64,000 bases of DNA from a bacterium (GTDB lineage Bacteria > Bdellovibrionota_C > UBA2361 > RFPC01), in assembly GCA_030428205.1 (NCBI GenBank), contig JAUIBK010000005.1, forward strand, positions 57,651 to 121,650, in the 5' to 3' direction. This document shows positions 12,152-20,306 of this stretch, in pieces. The notes below the pieces were generated by a model, which worked only from the letters and a program-made list of their open reading frames with translations, did not search any database and was not told the DNA's origin. The first letter of the stretch is position 1; each line of letters begins with the position of its first letter. The translations under genes and the position numbers were made by a program.

Positions 12152-13153
12152 TCAGGGTGTTTTTGAAAAGAGAGTGTGTGAGAGAAAAGTCATCAGGAGA
12201 AATGCCAGTAGAGAGGTGGCAGCAAATGGGGGAAAGAGCTCTTGAACATTATCTCTTCGCATTTCCTCTGAGCTTGTGTCTTCGAGTCTGTTAATCTCAT
12301 CGTAGACCTCTTGAAGCCGCGTAAGGTTACTTGCGTGAAAGTAGACACCGCCAGTAAGTGAGGCGATCTCCTTAAGGGTCTCCTCATCAAACTCAACTTG
12401 ACGTTTGAGAGGCATAAATGAGCCCATAATTCCCCCAGAAGGTTCCCCGCCAATTCCGATAGTATGCACCTTTATGCCGAGATCTTTTGCTACTTTAGCT
12501 GCTTGGAGGGGATCCACTTTACCAGAGTTACTCACCCCATCTGTCATCAAGATGATAGCTTTTGATTCCGCTGGAAGGTCTTCAATCCGTTTGAGTGCCA
12601 AGCCAAGACCATCGCCAATAGCTGTTCCGTCGCCAGCGAGCCCAACTCGAAGTTGGTTGATGAATTGGAGAACAAGGCCGTGGTCGTTTGTCAGCGGAGA
12701 TTGGAGATAGGCGTTTGACCCAAACAGAGCGAGCCCAAAACGATCGTGAGGACGAGATTCCACAAACTGAGAGAGGACACGTTTGGTGCCGTCGAGTCGA
12801 GAAACAGATATCATTCCGCTGCGAAAGTCTGAGGCTGCCATGCTTCGGGAGAGATCGATCGAGAGCATGATGTTTTTGCCGTGAAGCTCTTGGGGCAAGG
12901 GGCTACGAAGTTGAGGTCTTGCCGCAGCAATGATCAGAGCGACGTAGAAAAGAGAGAAGAGAACCGACAGTATCGGTAGACGTAGGACTGAGCGCAGACT
13001 TCTCGGTAGCTCTTTGAGAGCGAGAACATCAGGGTGAAGTGGATAGTGTTGTTTTTGTTCCTTTCTGAAGAGAAAGAGCAGGGGAAGAGGGGCAAGCAAG
13101 AAAAGCCACGGGTGCTGGAACGATAGAGAGAAAAAAGAGTTAAGCTCTTGCAC
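12152..13153 (-). CDS. batA: BatA-type membrane von Willebrand A protein
   Basis: 333 residues. I place the start at the GTG at 13153 because a perfect AGGAGG lies six bases before it; an ATG 20 codons upstream is possible, but the extension (RSETSRIHHRPIRK) is unlike a BatA N-terminus and would overlap the previous gene by 74 bases instead of 14. A hydrophobic hairpin at the N-terminus (HPWLFLLAPLPLLFLF and a second segment near 60-80) precedes a von Willebrand A domain with MIDAS motif DLSRS; a C-terminal membrane helix closes the protein. It is followed after nine bases by batB/batC. The domain should lie on the periplasmic side and bind a divalent metal. Confidence 0.93.
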   Translation of the reverse strand: MQELNSFFSLSFQHPWLFLLAPLPLLFLFRKEQKQHYPLHPDVLALKELPRSLRSVLRLPILSVLFSLFYVALIIAAARPQLRSPLPQELHGKNIMLSIDLSRSMAASDFRSGMISVSRLDGTKRVLSQFVESRPHDRFGLALFGSNAYLQSPLTNDHGLVLQFINQLRVGLAGDGTAIGDGLGLALKRIEDLPAESKAIILMTDGVSNSGKVDPLQAAKVAKDLGIKVHTIGIGGEPSGGIMGSFMPLKRQVEFDEETLKEIASLTGGVYFHASNLTRLQEVYDEINRLEDTSSEEMRRDNVQELFPPFAATSLLAFLLMTFLSHTLFSKTP

Positions 13154-13652
13154 GACTCTCCTCCTCATCTTCCTGATTGGTCGATGGTGTATTCTTGATG
13201 TCTCTGATCGCATCGATGAGCAAGGTCAGTATTTGTTTCGAAAGAGCTGAATCGTGACGATAACGTGCACTTTCTAGTGGAAAAAGAGCAGCGAGAACGG
13301 CTTTGATGTTCTTTGGAGAGGTGTCAGCGAGCTCGTGGAGCTCGTGGAGTGTGTACGCCTGAGCAGGGAGACCAAGGAGGTGAGAGATAAGTCTTCGAGT
13401 AATTAAGCTTGCACGGTCGTAAACTTGAGAAGAGTCACGGATATCTGCCTGAAGTTGTTCCAGTTCACGGAGTGCAAGATCGACAGCTTTCGATGGAGGA
13501 AAAGCTCTCTTTTGCAGAAATTTCTTTCTCAAAAAATAAAAGCAAAGAAGAAGAGCTGTTAGAGTAATGAGTACCGCCCAGTGAGCAGTAGAAGGTTCGT
13601 AGGCGAACACTGGTAGAGGTTGAATGTCGTAGAGAGAGGATTCTTCGAACAT
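13140..13652 (-). CDS. DUF4381-like single-pass membrane protein
   Basis: 170 residues. A short N-terminal part (DIQPLPVFAYEPSTAHWAVL) leads to one membrane helix (about 26-44, ITLTALLLCFYFLRKKF) and a cytoplasmic helical domain with an Arg/Lys-rich boundary. This is the layout of DUF4381 proteins, which sit between a DUF58 protein and BatA in many Bat loci. Its ATG overlaps the DUF58 stop by one base (TAATG) and its end overlaps batA by 14 bases. Family assignment rests on context and architecture more than on a sharp motif. Confidence 0.8.
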   Translation of the reverse strand: MFEESSLYDIQPLPVFAYEPSTAHWAVLITLTALLLCFYFLRKKFLQKRAFPPSKAVDLALRELEQLQADIRDSSQVYDRASLITRRLISHLLGLPAQAYTLHELHELADTSPKNIKAVLAALFPLESARYRHDSALSKQILTLLIDAIRDIKNTPSTNQEDEEESRARA

Positions 13653-14563
13653 TAGTGTTGTAACCTTTTTGCTCGTCTGCGCATAAGAGTGGAAAGTGGC
13701 GTAAGGAGTTCAGATCGTAAAAACAGGAGATCGGCTCCACACTGTCGCATCGTTTCACCAAGCTGTTGTTCTCTCTGTTGCTCGGCAACGCGGAGAGCTT
13801 CTCTTACTTTTTTCGAACTTGTATCAAGAGTAAAGCGTTCACCACTTTCTGCATCAAGAAACTCAATGAGCCCACCGGAGGGAAGAGTGTCAGCGCCTGA
13901 GTCTTCGACAGAGACGGCGATCAGGTCGTGCTTAAACGATAGTGTGCGAAGCTCTTGTTGATAGTCTTGTTCTCCGATGAAATCACTGAGGAGGAAAATA
14001 ATAGAAGTTCGACGGATATGAGTTCTTAGGTGGGTGAGCGCGTTTGAAATATTCGTTTCCTGGGGGAGTGTCCGTTGCTGCAGAAGGGTGTAGAGAACTT
14101 GTTGGAGCTGTGTTCGGCTCCCTCGCAGAGGAACGAAATCAGTGACATCGCCTGCAAAGAGGCACAGAGCGAGGTTGTCGTGGTTACGGTGAGCAAGTGT
14201 TGCAATAAGGGCTGAGAACTCAACAGCTTTTCTGTATTTTGTTTTAGGATTGCCAAAGTCCATTGAGCGACTGATATCAACAGCGAGTACGATGTTAAGG
14301 TGACGATCTTCTTCGTAGGTCTTTACAAAAGGTTTGTTTGTGCGTGCAGTTACTTTCCAGTGAATGTGTCTCGTATCATCTCCTGGTTGATACTCTCGGA
14401 GGTCAGAAAAAGTCAGGCCCGTTCCTCGAAATGCTGAGCGATATCTTCCCATCAGATCCGCATCAAGCGAGCGTCTTGAGCGAAGCTCAATTCGACGGAG
14501 CTCTGCAAGAAGCTCGGGAGAAAGAGGGAGGAACTCTGTGCGACCAGAATCTGTTACCGTCAT
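13652..14563 (-). CDS. DUF58 domain protein (von Willebrand A-like)
   Basis: 303 residues. The DUF58 signature is complete: RGTGLTFSDLREYQPGDDTR, HIHWKVTARTNKPFVKTYEE, then the A-domain strand VLAVDISRSMDFG with its metal site DISRS. No membrane segment, so it should be cytoplasmic. DUF58 proteins almost always pair with a MoxR ATPase and are thought to be adaptors or targets of it. It overlaps the moxR end by four bases (ATGA) and the next gene by one. Confidence 0.95.
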   Translation of the reverse strand: MTVTDSGRTEFLPLSPELLAELRRIELRSRRSLDADLMGRYRSAFRGTGLTFSDLREYQPGDDTRHIHWKVTARTNKPFVKTYEEDRHLNIVLAVDISRSMDFGNPKTKYRKAVEFSALIATLAHRNHDNLALCLFAGDVTDFVPLRGSRTQLQQVLYTLLQQRTLPQETNISNALTHLRTHIRRTSIIFLLSDFIGEQDYQQELRTLSFKHDLIAVSVEDSGADTLPSGGLIEFLDAESGERFTLDTSSKKVREALRVAEQQREQQLGETMRQCGADLLFLRSELLTPLSTLMRRRAKRLQH

Positions 14564-15534
14564 GGCACCGTTACACTTGAGAGAATTGTTTTTATTAATT
14601 CATCTGCAGTAATTCCCCGAGCTTCGGCTTCAAAGCTAGGAAGAATGCGGTGCCTGAGGACGTCGTATGAGATCTCTTTGACGTCTTCGGGAGAGATGAA
14701 GTCTCTTCCTCGGAGGAAGGCGAGGCTTCTCGCACAAGATTTGAGAGCAAGGCTTGCTCGTGGTGAAGCTCCCCATTCAATCATCTCTTTGAGACCGTGT
14801 TTCTCCGGTTCGCGTGTGGCGTGAACAAGAGAGACAATATACCTATCGATCTTTGGATCGATGTGGAGCTCAAAGGATGCCTTGCGCGCCTCTTCTAAGA
14901 GGGGGAGAGGAAATATAGGAGAGAGACTCGGTGCATCGAGACTCTCCTTTTCGACGACCTGAACAATTTCGAGCTCTTCCTCAAAAGAGGGGTACTCCAC
15001 GAGTACTTTCATGAGAAATCTATCCACCTGGGCCTCTGGGAGTGGGTAGGTACCCTCTTGCTCTATCGGATTTTGAGTCGCAAGTACGAGAAAAGGATGG
15101 GGAAGAGAGAACGTTTCGTCTCCAATAGTCACTTCTCTTTCCTGCATTGCTTGCAAGAGTGCTGACTGAACTTTGGCAGGGGCTCGGTTAATTTCATCTG
15201 CGAGCAGCAGGTTGGTAAAGATGGGGCCTTTGCGGGTAACAAACTCAGCTGTCTGAGGTCGGTAGACTTCAGTTCCTACGAGATCGGATGGAAGAAGATC
15301 AGGTGTAAATTGAACACGATTCATTTTTCCGTCGACGCAGGTAGTAAGTGCTGTGAGAAGTTTTGTCTTGGCGAGACCGGGGACACCTTCGAGTAGAACA
15401 TGTCCGCCTGAGAGCAGGGCAATGAAGAGCCGCTCGATGAGTTCTGATTGACCAACGATGGTCTTGTTGATCTCTTGTTTGAGTTTCTCAAAGAGGTCGT
15501 GAAACTTCGAATCGCGCTTAAGGGCTTCGTTCAT
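14560..15534 (-). CDS. moxR: MoxR-family AAA+ ATPase
   Basis: 324 residues from the ATG at 15534, which has AAGGA six bases upstream; an ATG 13 codons earlier is possible but has no ribosome site. Motifs: Walker A GVPGLAKT, Walker B LLADEINRAPAKVQSALLQA, sensor LATQNPIEQEGTYPLPEAQV, and arginine-finger VDRFLMK. MoxR ATPases remodel or load metal into von Willebrand A proteins; the five genes that follow (DUF58, DUF4381, batA, batB/batC, batD) are its likely partners. First gene of the eight-gene minus-strand run; its promoter must lie in the 132 bases shared with the divergent DoxX gene. Confidence 0.96.
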   Translation of the reverse strand: MNEALKRDSKFHDLFEKLKQEINKTIVGQSELIERLFIALLSGGHVLLEGVPGLAKTKLLTALTTCVDGKMNRVQFTPDLLPSDLVGTEVYRPQTAEFVTRKGPIFTNLLLADEINRAPAKVQSALLQAMQEREVTIGDETFSLPHPFLVLATQNPIEQEGTYPLPEAQVDRFLMKVLVEYPSFEEELEIVQVVEKESLDAPSLSPIFPLPLLEEARKASFELHIDPKIDRYIVSLVHATREPEKHGLKEMIEWGASPRASLALKSCARSLAFLRGRDFISPEDVKEISYDVLRHRILPSFEAEARGITADELIKTILSSVTVP

Positions 15535-15666
15535 GGAGTTCCTTGAATAAAAAAGAAGTGTTTTCTGGGGCATAGAAGAGCAAATGAAGTCTTGGCAGCC
15601 ACCATGTCAGTCCTTAGTATGGTAGAGAAGTAAGAAGGAGATCAACTCCCTTAGAGAGAATGCCCT

Positions 15667-16077
15667 ATGAAGATGACAGAGCCTGTTGGCGACACGCTGT
15701 ATGCCCCATTTTTTCTACGCCTCGCCCTTGGGAGTTACTTCGTGTTGGCTGGTCTAGCCAAACTTGATGATCCCGGTGCTTTTGTTCTTGAGGTACAGAG
15801 ATTTGGGATTCTCCCAGAGCAGTTTGCCACTGTTTATGCAATACTTCTGCCATACTTGGAAATATTAAGTGGCGGAATGCTCTTGTGTGGAATGTGGACA
15901 ACTCTTGCTGCCATTATCACTACCCTGCTTCTAGGAAGCTTTATCTACGCTTTTGGCTTTTTCCCACCTAAAGCAAACCTCTTTAATAAGGACGTTATCC
16001 TCTTAGCTGTCTCTGTGTCTATTATGTTCAGTGGAGCTGGGGCTTTTTCTGTCGACAGGTTCCGCAAGCAGGGTTAG
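15667..16077 (+). CDS. DoxX/MauE-like small membrane protein
   Basis: 136 residues with four predicted membrane helices (about 12-30, 54-70, 75-95, 105-120). The N-terminal FLRLALGSYFVLAGLAKLDD and LLPYLEILSGGMLLCGMWTT fit the DoxX/MauE group, quinone-linked or disulfide-related membrane proteins whose exact reactions vary. No redox CxxC is seen, so I assign only the family. Divergent from moxR and convergent with the glycosyltransferase, whose end it overlaps by four bases. A second in-frame ATG two codons downstream cannot be excluded as the start. Confidence 0.8.
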   Translation: MKMTEPVGDTLYAPFFLRLALGSYFVLAGLAKLDDPGAFVLEVQRFGILPEQFATVYAILLPYLEILSGGMLLCGMWTTLAAIITTLLLGSFIYAFGFFPPKANLFNKDVILLAVSVSIMFSGAGAFSVDRFRKQG

Positions 16078-17159
16078 AGCGACTCGTAAAAATGAGTAAG
16101 GCGTTGAATGTGTCGAGAGAGAGAAAGAGCGCTCTTTCCTTTTCGAATACGTTCTCTTATCTCATTAAGTTTGTTCTGATCTAAAGCGAGAGGTTCCTCG
16201 GGATCACGATTTTCAGGAACGAGATAGGCAAAACCATATCTCCCGAAAAGCCACCGCTGGATTCTTTGATCCTGTATAATAACAGGAACATTCGCATCAA
16301 GCGCGTCGAATAGCTTGCCAGACATGGAGTGCCTTGGTTTGACGTCCAAGTAACTTGAAGTTTTTCCTTGAAAGTGGCGGAACGGTAGGTGATAGGCAGC
16401 TGAGTAGCGCGACATTTCCATAGATAGTTTATTGGGCGGCACGGTAGCATGAAGCACTATTTCATTTGGAAAGTTCTGCGGACGTTCATATCCTTTGCGC
16501 GAGGGGTAAACATGAAGAGTCATTCCATCTTGGGCGAGAGAGTGAACAAGCTTCTGATATGGGATAAAGGCTTCAGGAGGAGCATCTTTTGTGTGAATAT
16601 TACCGCAGTAGACAATGCTTTTATGATCGATAGGGACTGTCTCAATTGGGGTATTCCAGACGTACTCAGGAAAGAAAATTCTTTTTCCCTTATAGCGATA
16701 TCCAAGATGACGTTTAGCATATTGAGTTTCAAGACTTCTACAGCAAAGCCCATCGGCATTCTCTAGGCAATATTTCTCTGAAGCGAGAAAGCCTGGGTAC
16801 TGCTCCTCGGCACGTTGAGGGTCGACCATACCTGCCATGACGTCGTAATCATCAAATACAACACGACCAGGTTTAAATCGAATAATCCAGCTGGCGGTGT
16901 CGAAACCCCACGCAGCAAAGACATGGTAGACCGTGGGGGAAAACTGGCCGCTCAGTAGGAGGGCTTCTAGGGGGGACTTATATCTCGCTGTAAGAGAAAA
17001 AGGGTGTTGTAGTTGTGGTGAGATCTCATCTTTATGCAGGAGAATTACCTCCCAGCCGATATTTCGTAGGGCATGCCCGATCTTCAGCACACGTGTAAAT
17101 ACCTTGTCTGAGATAAAAACAACGGTTTTCTCGGTCTGAGCTTTGAGACAGATCTCCAT
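16074..17159 (-). CDS. Glycosyltransferase, GT-B fold (group 1-like)
   Basis: 361 residues, no signal peptide or membrane segment. The N-terminal half reads like a GT-B acceptor domain (VFTRVLKIGHALRNIGWEVI; VYHVFAAWGFDTASWIIRFK). The C-terminal half resembles the donor domain: SIVYCGNIHTKDAPPEAF, then GKLFDALDANVPVIIQDQRI, where family members have an E at the end of the K-x-x-E-x-x-x motif and this protein has D/A instead. It probably transfers an activated sugar in the cytoplasm. It follows the NeuD-like gene by 41 bases on the same strand, suggesting work on a surface sugar. Substrate unknown. Confidence 0.75.
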   Translation of the reverse strand: MEICLKAQTEKTVVFISDKVFTRVLKIGHALRNIGWEVILLHKDEISPQLQHPFSLTARYKSPLEALLLSGQFSPTVYHVFAAWGFDTASWIIRFKPGRVVFDDYDVMAGMVDPQRAEEQYPGFLASEKYCLENADGLCCRSLETQYAKRHLGYRYKGKRIFFPEYVWNTPIETVPIDHKSIVYCGNIHTKDAPPEAFIPYQKLVHSLAQDGMTLHVYPSRKGYERPQNFPNEIVLHATVPPNKLSMEMSRYSAAYHLPFRHFQGKTSSYLDVKPRHSMSGKLFDALDANVPVIIQDQRIQRWLFGRYGFAYLVPENRDPEEPLALDQNKLNEIRERIRKGKSALSLSRHIQRLTHFYESL

Positions 17160-17200
17160 AGTTGCACTTTTACAGGTTCAAAGTATTCATAGCTGTTGTT

Positions 17201-17881
17201 TTATTCCGGATCTTCAGGAAATGGTGACGGTTTTTCAGCGATCTGCTTTGCTGGGACACCTACCCAAGTTGACCACGGAGGGGTGGGCTTGTTGAGAAAG
17301 GCATTCGCACCAAGTGTTGTCCCTTGGCCTACAACCGTTTTTTGCTTAATGGTTGCTCCCATGCCGACATAGGAATAAGAAGAGAGGAGTGAGCCGCTGG
17401 CTATCATCGTGTGGCTATTGATGGTGCAGTAGTTGTGTATTTGGGCGAGAGGTCCAACAGCAGCAAGCATATTGAATGTGTTGAAGTCTCCGATATTTAC
17501 ACCCGCCTGAATAACAGTACCTTGTGAGAGAATGTTACCAACTCCTAGTGTTGCTCGTTGAGAAACGATAGCTGCTGGATGAATGAGATTGGGGAAAGTT
17601 ACGTTTGTGAGAGAAAGGCTAATTATCATGCGTTTACGAGCGACGGGATCTCCAATAGGGCATGATACGGCAATGGTTTTATCAGCAAAAAGCTCTTTCA
17701 CCATATTGGCGTTACCAAAGACAGGATAACCGAAGAAATCGGTTTCCCATAAGGCTTCGTTGTCGTCGAGGAATCCTGTCAGTCGAAGCTGTTCGCCGTT
17801 AAACTCACATCCATCCTCGGCGACTTGCAAAGCTTTGAGGCCGCTACCGCCAGCCCCAGCAATGATAAGGTCGAGTGCCAT
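17201..17881 (-). CDS. Sugar O/N-acyltransferase, NeuD/PglD-type
   Basis: 226 residues. The first 90 residues form a PglD-type nucleotide-sugar domain (LIIAGAGGSGLKALQVAE); the rest is a left-handed beta-helix of hexapeptide repeats (VSQRATLGVGNILSQGTVIQ, AGVNIGDFNTFN, VGMGATIKQKTVVGQGTTLG) ending GVPAKQI. Family members transfer acetyl from acetyl-CoA to a sialic-acid-like or UDP-amino sugar and act as trimers. It starts directly after the stop of the BKACE gene with no gap, so the two are translationally coupled. Confidence 0.9.
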   Translation of the reverse strand: MALDLIIAGAGGSGLKALQVAEDGCEFNGEQLRLTGFLDDNEALWETDFFGYPVFGNANMVKELFADKTIAVSCPIGDPVARKRMIISLSLTNVTFPNLIHPAAIVSQRATLGVGNILSQGTVIQAGVNIGDFNTFNMLAAVGPLAQIHNYCTINSHTMIASGSLLSSYSYVGMGATIKQKTVVGQGTTLGANAFLNKPTPPWSTWVGVPAKQIAEKPSPFPEDPE

Positions 17882-18775
17882 TTACTGTAAGCCAGTACCT
17901 AAGGAAGTGTCACGTCCCTCGTATATCACGGTCATTGGTTCACGGCCAAGGTCTAATCGAGCTCGCACTTCATCTGCAGTATAGAGCTCGAGTCCGAGTT
18001 TTTCGGTGAGCCCTTGGATACGTCCGACAAGATCGGAGTTTCTGGCGAGCATTTTTCTCTCTGAGTCAAAGTGAATGTTATCTTCAAGCCCAACACGTAC
18101 ACCGTCAGCCCAAAGGAGGCCAAGAGTGTTCATGCGAAGCTGCTCGGCCCCTAGCCCCGCTAAACAAACGACTGAGTTGTCGAGACAGTGGTTCATCATT
18201 GCGGCAACGTGATCAAGTTTTGCCTGAGAACCCGCAATATTACCGAGAAGGAGGTTGTAATAAAAAGGGCCTTCTATTATCCCCTTTTTTTCGAGGTAGT
18301 GAGCATAGTTCATCATGCCGAGGTCGAATGCCTCTAACTCGGGTTTAATTCCATAGTCTTTCATTTTTTGAGCAAGGGATTGTACCATCTCAGGGCTATT
18401 TACGCTTGCTTGTTGAACGAAGTTCAGCGAGCTAAGAGTGAGGCTGGCCATATCAGGTTTGCCGTCTCCTTCAAGTTCAAGAACTTCGGAACGCTTCTCA
18501 AATTCAGGAAAATCCCTACCGCTACAGCTTGCGATAAGAATGAGATCGGGGCGCTTCTCTCGTATTCCGACAATAATACGTTCGTAAATCTCTTTTTTAT
18601 ATGTTGGGACACCGTGCTTGTCCCTTGCATGTAGGTGAATCATCGTGGCCCCGAGCTCTGCTGCTTCAAGAGTATCTTTGATGATTTCATCCGGGGTAAT
18701 CGGGACAAATTGAGTCATCTCTTTTGTGGGAACCATTCCTGTTGGGGTAAAATTAATGAGTACTTTTTTTGCCAT
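17882..18775 (-). CDS. BKACE-family beta-keto acid cleavage enzyme (DUF849)
   Basis: 297 residues, normal for the family. The metal-binding HLHARD near the start, ASCSGRD, the ELEAFDLGMM segment and VRVGLEDNIHF near the end are those of 3-keto-5-aminohexanoate cleavage-type enzymes. These take a beta-keto acid and acetyl-CoA to acetoacetate and a new acyl-CoA. The specific keto acid cannot be read from the sequence. Its place immediately before a NeuD-like acyltransferase and a glycosyltransferase, and not with lysine-fermentation or carnitine genes, is unusual. GGAGTCC lies close upstream of the ATG. Confidence 0.92.
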   Translation of the reverse strand: MAKKVLINFTPTGMVPTKEMTQFVPITPDEIIKDTLEAAELGATMIHLHARDKHGVPTYKKEIYERIIVGIREKRPDLILIASCSGRDFPEFEKRSEVLELEGDGKPDMASLTLSSLNFVQQASVNSPEMVQSLAQKMKDYGIKPELEAFDLGMMNYAHYLEKKGIIEGPFYYNLLLGNIAGSQAKLDHVAAMMNHCLDNSVVCLAGLGAEQLRMNTLGLLWADGVRVGLEDNIHFDSERKMLARNSDLVGRIQGLTEKLGLELYTADEVRARLDLGREPMTVIYEGRDTSLGTGLQ

Positions 18776-19207
18776 ATCTGGACTCCTTCTGGTGAATTGC
18801 CACTCCTTTTATCCTGGAGGGATTCATGACTGACGGGAAGATTATAAACACCTATTTAGAAGCTGTGTGAAAGGGGGAGGATTCTAATAATGAGTATGGG
18901 CCACTGAGTATCAAAAAGGCCTGAATTCCAGTGGGTTACCTCCCTTCCGTCGTACTATCTTTTCTGTTTTAACGATTAAAACCAAAACAAAGTTTTCAGA
19001 AGGAACGCTGGGTCCTTGATGTTCGTTAGACTTGCTTTTGAGACTATGCTCTAAACTATACTCCTCGCACCTGTAAATACCGGTTCGAAGCTCTGTAACA
19101 CTATTGAATGCGCCGTGGAGTGGAAATGTCCTTTCTCCTACGCGCCTTCGTGTGCTTCGAAGAACAGGGGTCGACCGTTACTGTCTTCAATTCTAGTTTT
19201 TTTCATC
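18776..19207. other. Gene-free stretch between BKACE and tilS (divergent promoters)
   Basis: 432 bases with no convincing gene on either strand. It must contain both outward promoters. A weak plus-strand candidate is TTGCTT (19032-19037) and TATACT (19057-19062), with a long 19-base spacer. Nothing else stands out: no stem-loop with a T-run, no repeat, no RNA gene. Confidence 0.5.
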
Positions 19208-20173
19208 ATGACCCGAGGAAGAACAACCCCACAATCAGCACTCGACAAGTGGTTTGTGAAGGATGGTAGCTATCTCCTTGCTGTCTCTGGTGGGGCAGAT
19301 AGTATGGCGCTTTTGCACGCGGCACACCGACTCAAGGATATGAGAGGCTTAAAGCTTGGTGTGTCCCATATAAATCACCGTCTGAGACCGGAAAGTGAAG
19401 AAGAGGAAGCCTTTGTTACTCAGATCTGCCAACTCTACGAAATCCCATGTTTTGTAACGAGACTTGAACCAGATAAACAAAAAGGCAATCTAGAAGCGTG
19501 GGCTCGAAAGAAGAGGTACGACACTTTCTCGCTTATCAGGCAAAAAGAGAAGTTTAAAACTATCGTTACGGCACACAATGCTGATGACGTCGCAGAAACG
19601 CTCCTTATGAGACTTCTGGCGAACAAGGAGCTCGGCTCAATTGACCGCTACGATACAGCACGGTGCTGTCTCAGACCATTTCTGGAGGTAAGTAGGGATG
19701 AGATCGATCGATATAACATGGAGTGCTGTGTGGCATTTCGAGAAGATCCAACAAACGAGGATCTCTCGTTTCTAAGAAACAACGTACGACACACCCTTAT
19801 GCCACTTATCCGTGAGCAGTTTGACGAGCGTGCCACGGAGGTTTTAAGCCAACGCGCGATAGCGATAGCGGATGATATCTGCGCATTATATGAGTACGGC
19901 GATCGGGCTGTTGCTGAGCTTGGTAGTTTTGATTGGGGAGGCGAGCAGTGGGTGCGAACATTCAGAAAGAAGCTTATTGGGATGCCTAAAGCCGCAGGCT
20001 GGAGGGCTGTGGAGCGAGCGCTTGAGAAGAGAATAGGTATTAAAGTCGGCAGGAAGCACTCGCTCTTAGCTCTTCGTGTTATTACGGCAGACCAAGTTGC
20101 TACTGAACTACCTGGGGGGCTTAGACTCTCCCGCTCGAAAGGGGTTGTTAGGATCGAAGGCACACGCCCCTAG
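19208..20173 (+). CDS. tilS: tRNA(Ile)-lysidine synthase
   Basis: 321 residues from the ATG at 19208; an upstream in-frame ATG at 19115 would add a Cys/Pro-rich, non-protein-like leader. No clear ribosome site precedes either. The PP-loop SGGADS is at 27-32, followed by LGVSHINHRLRPESEEEE and VTAHNADDVAETLLMRLLA, the standard TilS core. The C-terminal part is shorter than in E. coli. TilS converts the wobble C of tRNA-Ile(CAU) to lysidine, so it is essential. tilS commonly precedes ftsH, as here, with 133 bases between them and a separate candidate promoter for ftsH. Confidence 0.93.
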   Translation: MTRGRTTPQSALDKWFVKDGSYLLAVSGGADSMALLHAAHRLKDMRGLKLGVSHINHRLRPESEEEEAFVTQICQLYEIPCFVTRLEPDKQKGNLEAWARKKRYDTFSLIRQKEKFKTIVTAHNADDVAETLLMRLLANKELGSIDRYDTARCCLRPFLEVSRDEIDRYNMECCVAFREDPTNEDLSFLRNNVRHTLMPLIREQFDERATEVLSQRAIAIADDICALYEYGDRAVAELGSFDWGGEQWVRTFRKKLIGMPKAAGWRAVERALEKRIGIKVGRKHSLLALRVITADQVATELPGGLRLSRSKGVVRIEGTRP

Positions 20174-20239
20174 AACAGCGTTATTTATTCGGTGTTTTTT
20201 GTTCACTTACCAAGAATAGGTGAGCTCTTTTGGGTTCCA

Positions 20240-20268
20240 TTGTAGTCTTAACAAAGAGAGATTATAGT
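20240..20268 (+). promoter_or_regulatory. Candidate sigma-70 promoter for the ftsH operon
   Basis: TTGTAG (20240-20245) and TATAGT (20263-20268) are separated by exactly 17 bases and lie 39 bases before the ftsH start. This is the best promoter-like pair I found in the window, but it is a consensus match by eye only. Confidence 0.5.
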
Positions 20269-20306
20269 GCTTTATCATATTTCGTAATGTTCAGAGAGGT
20301 TTCATC

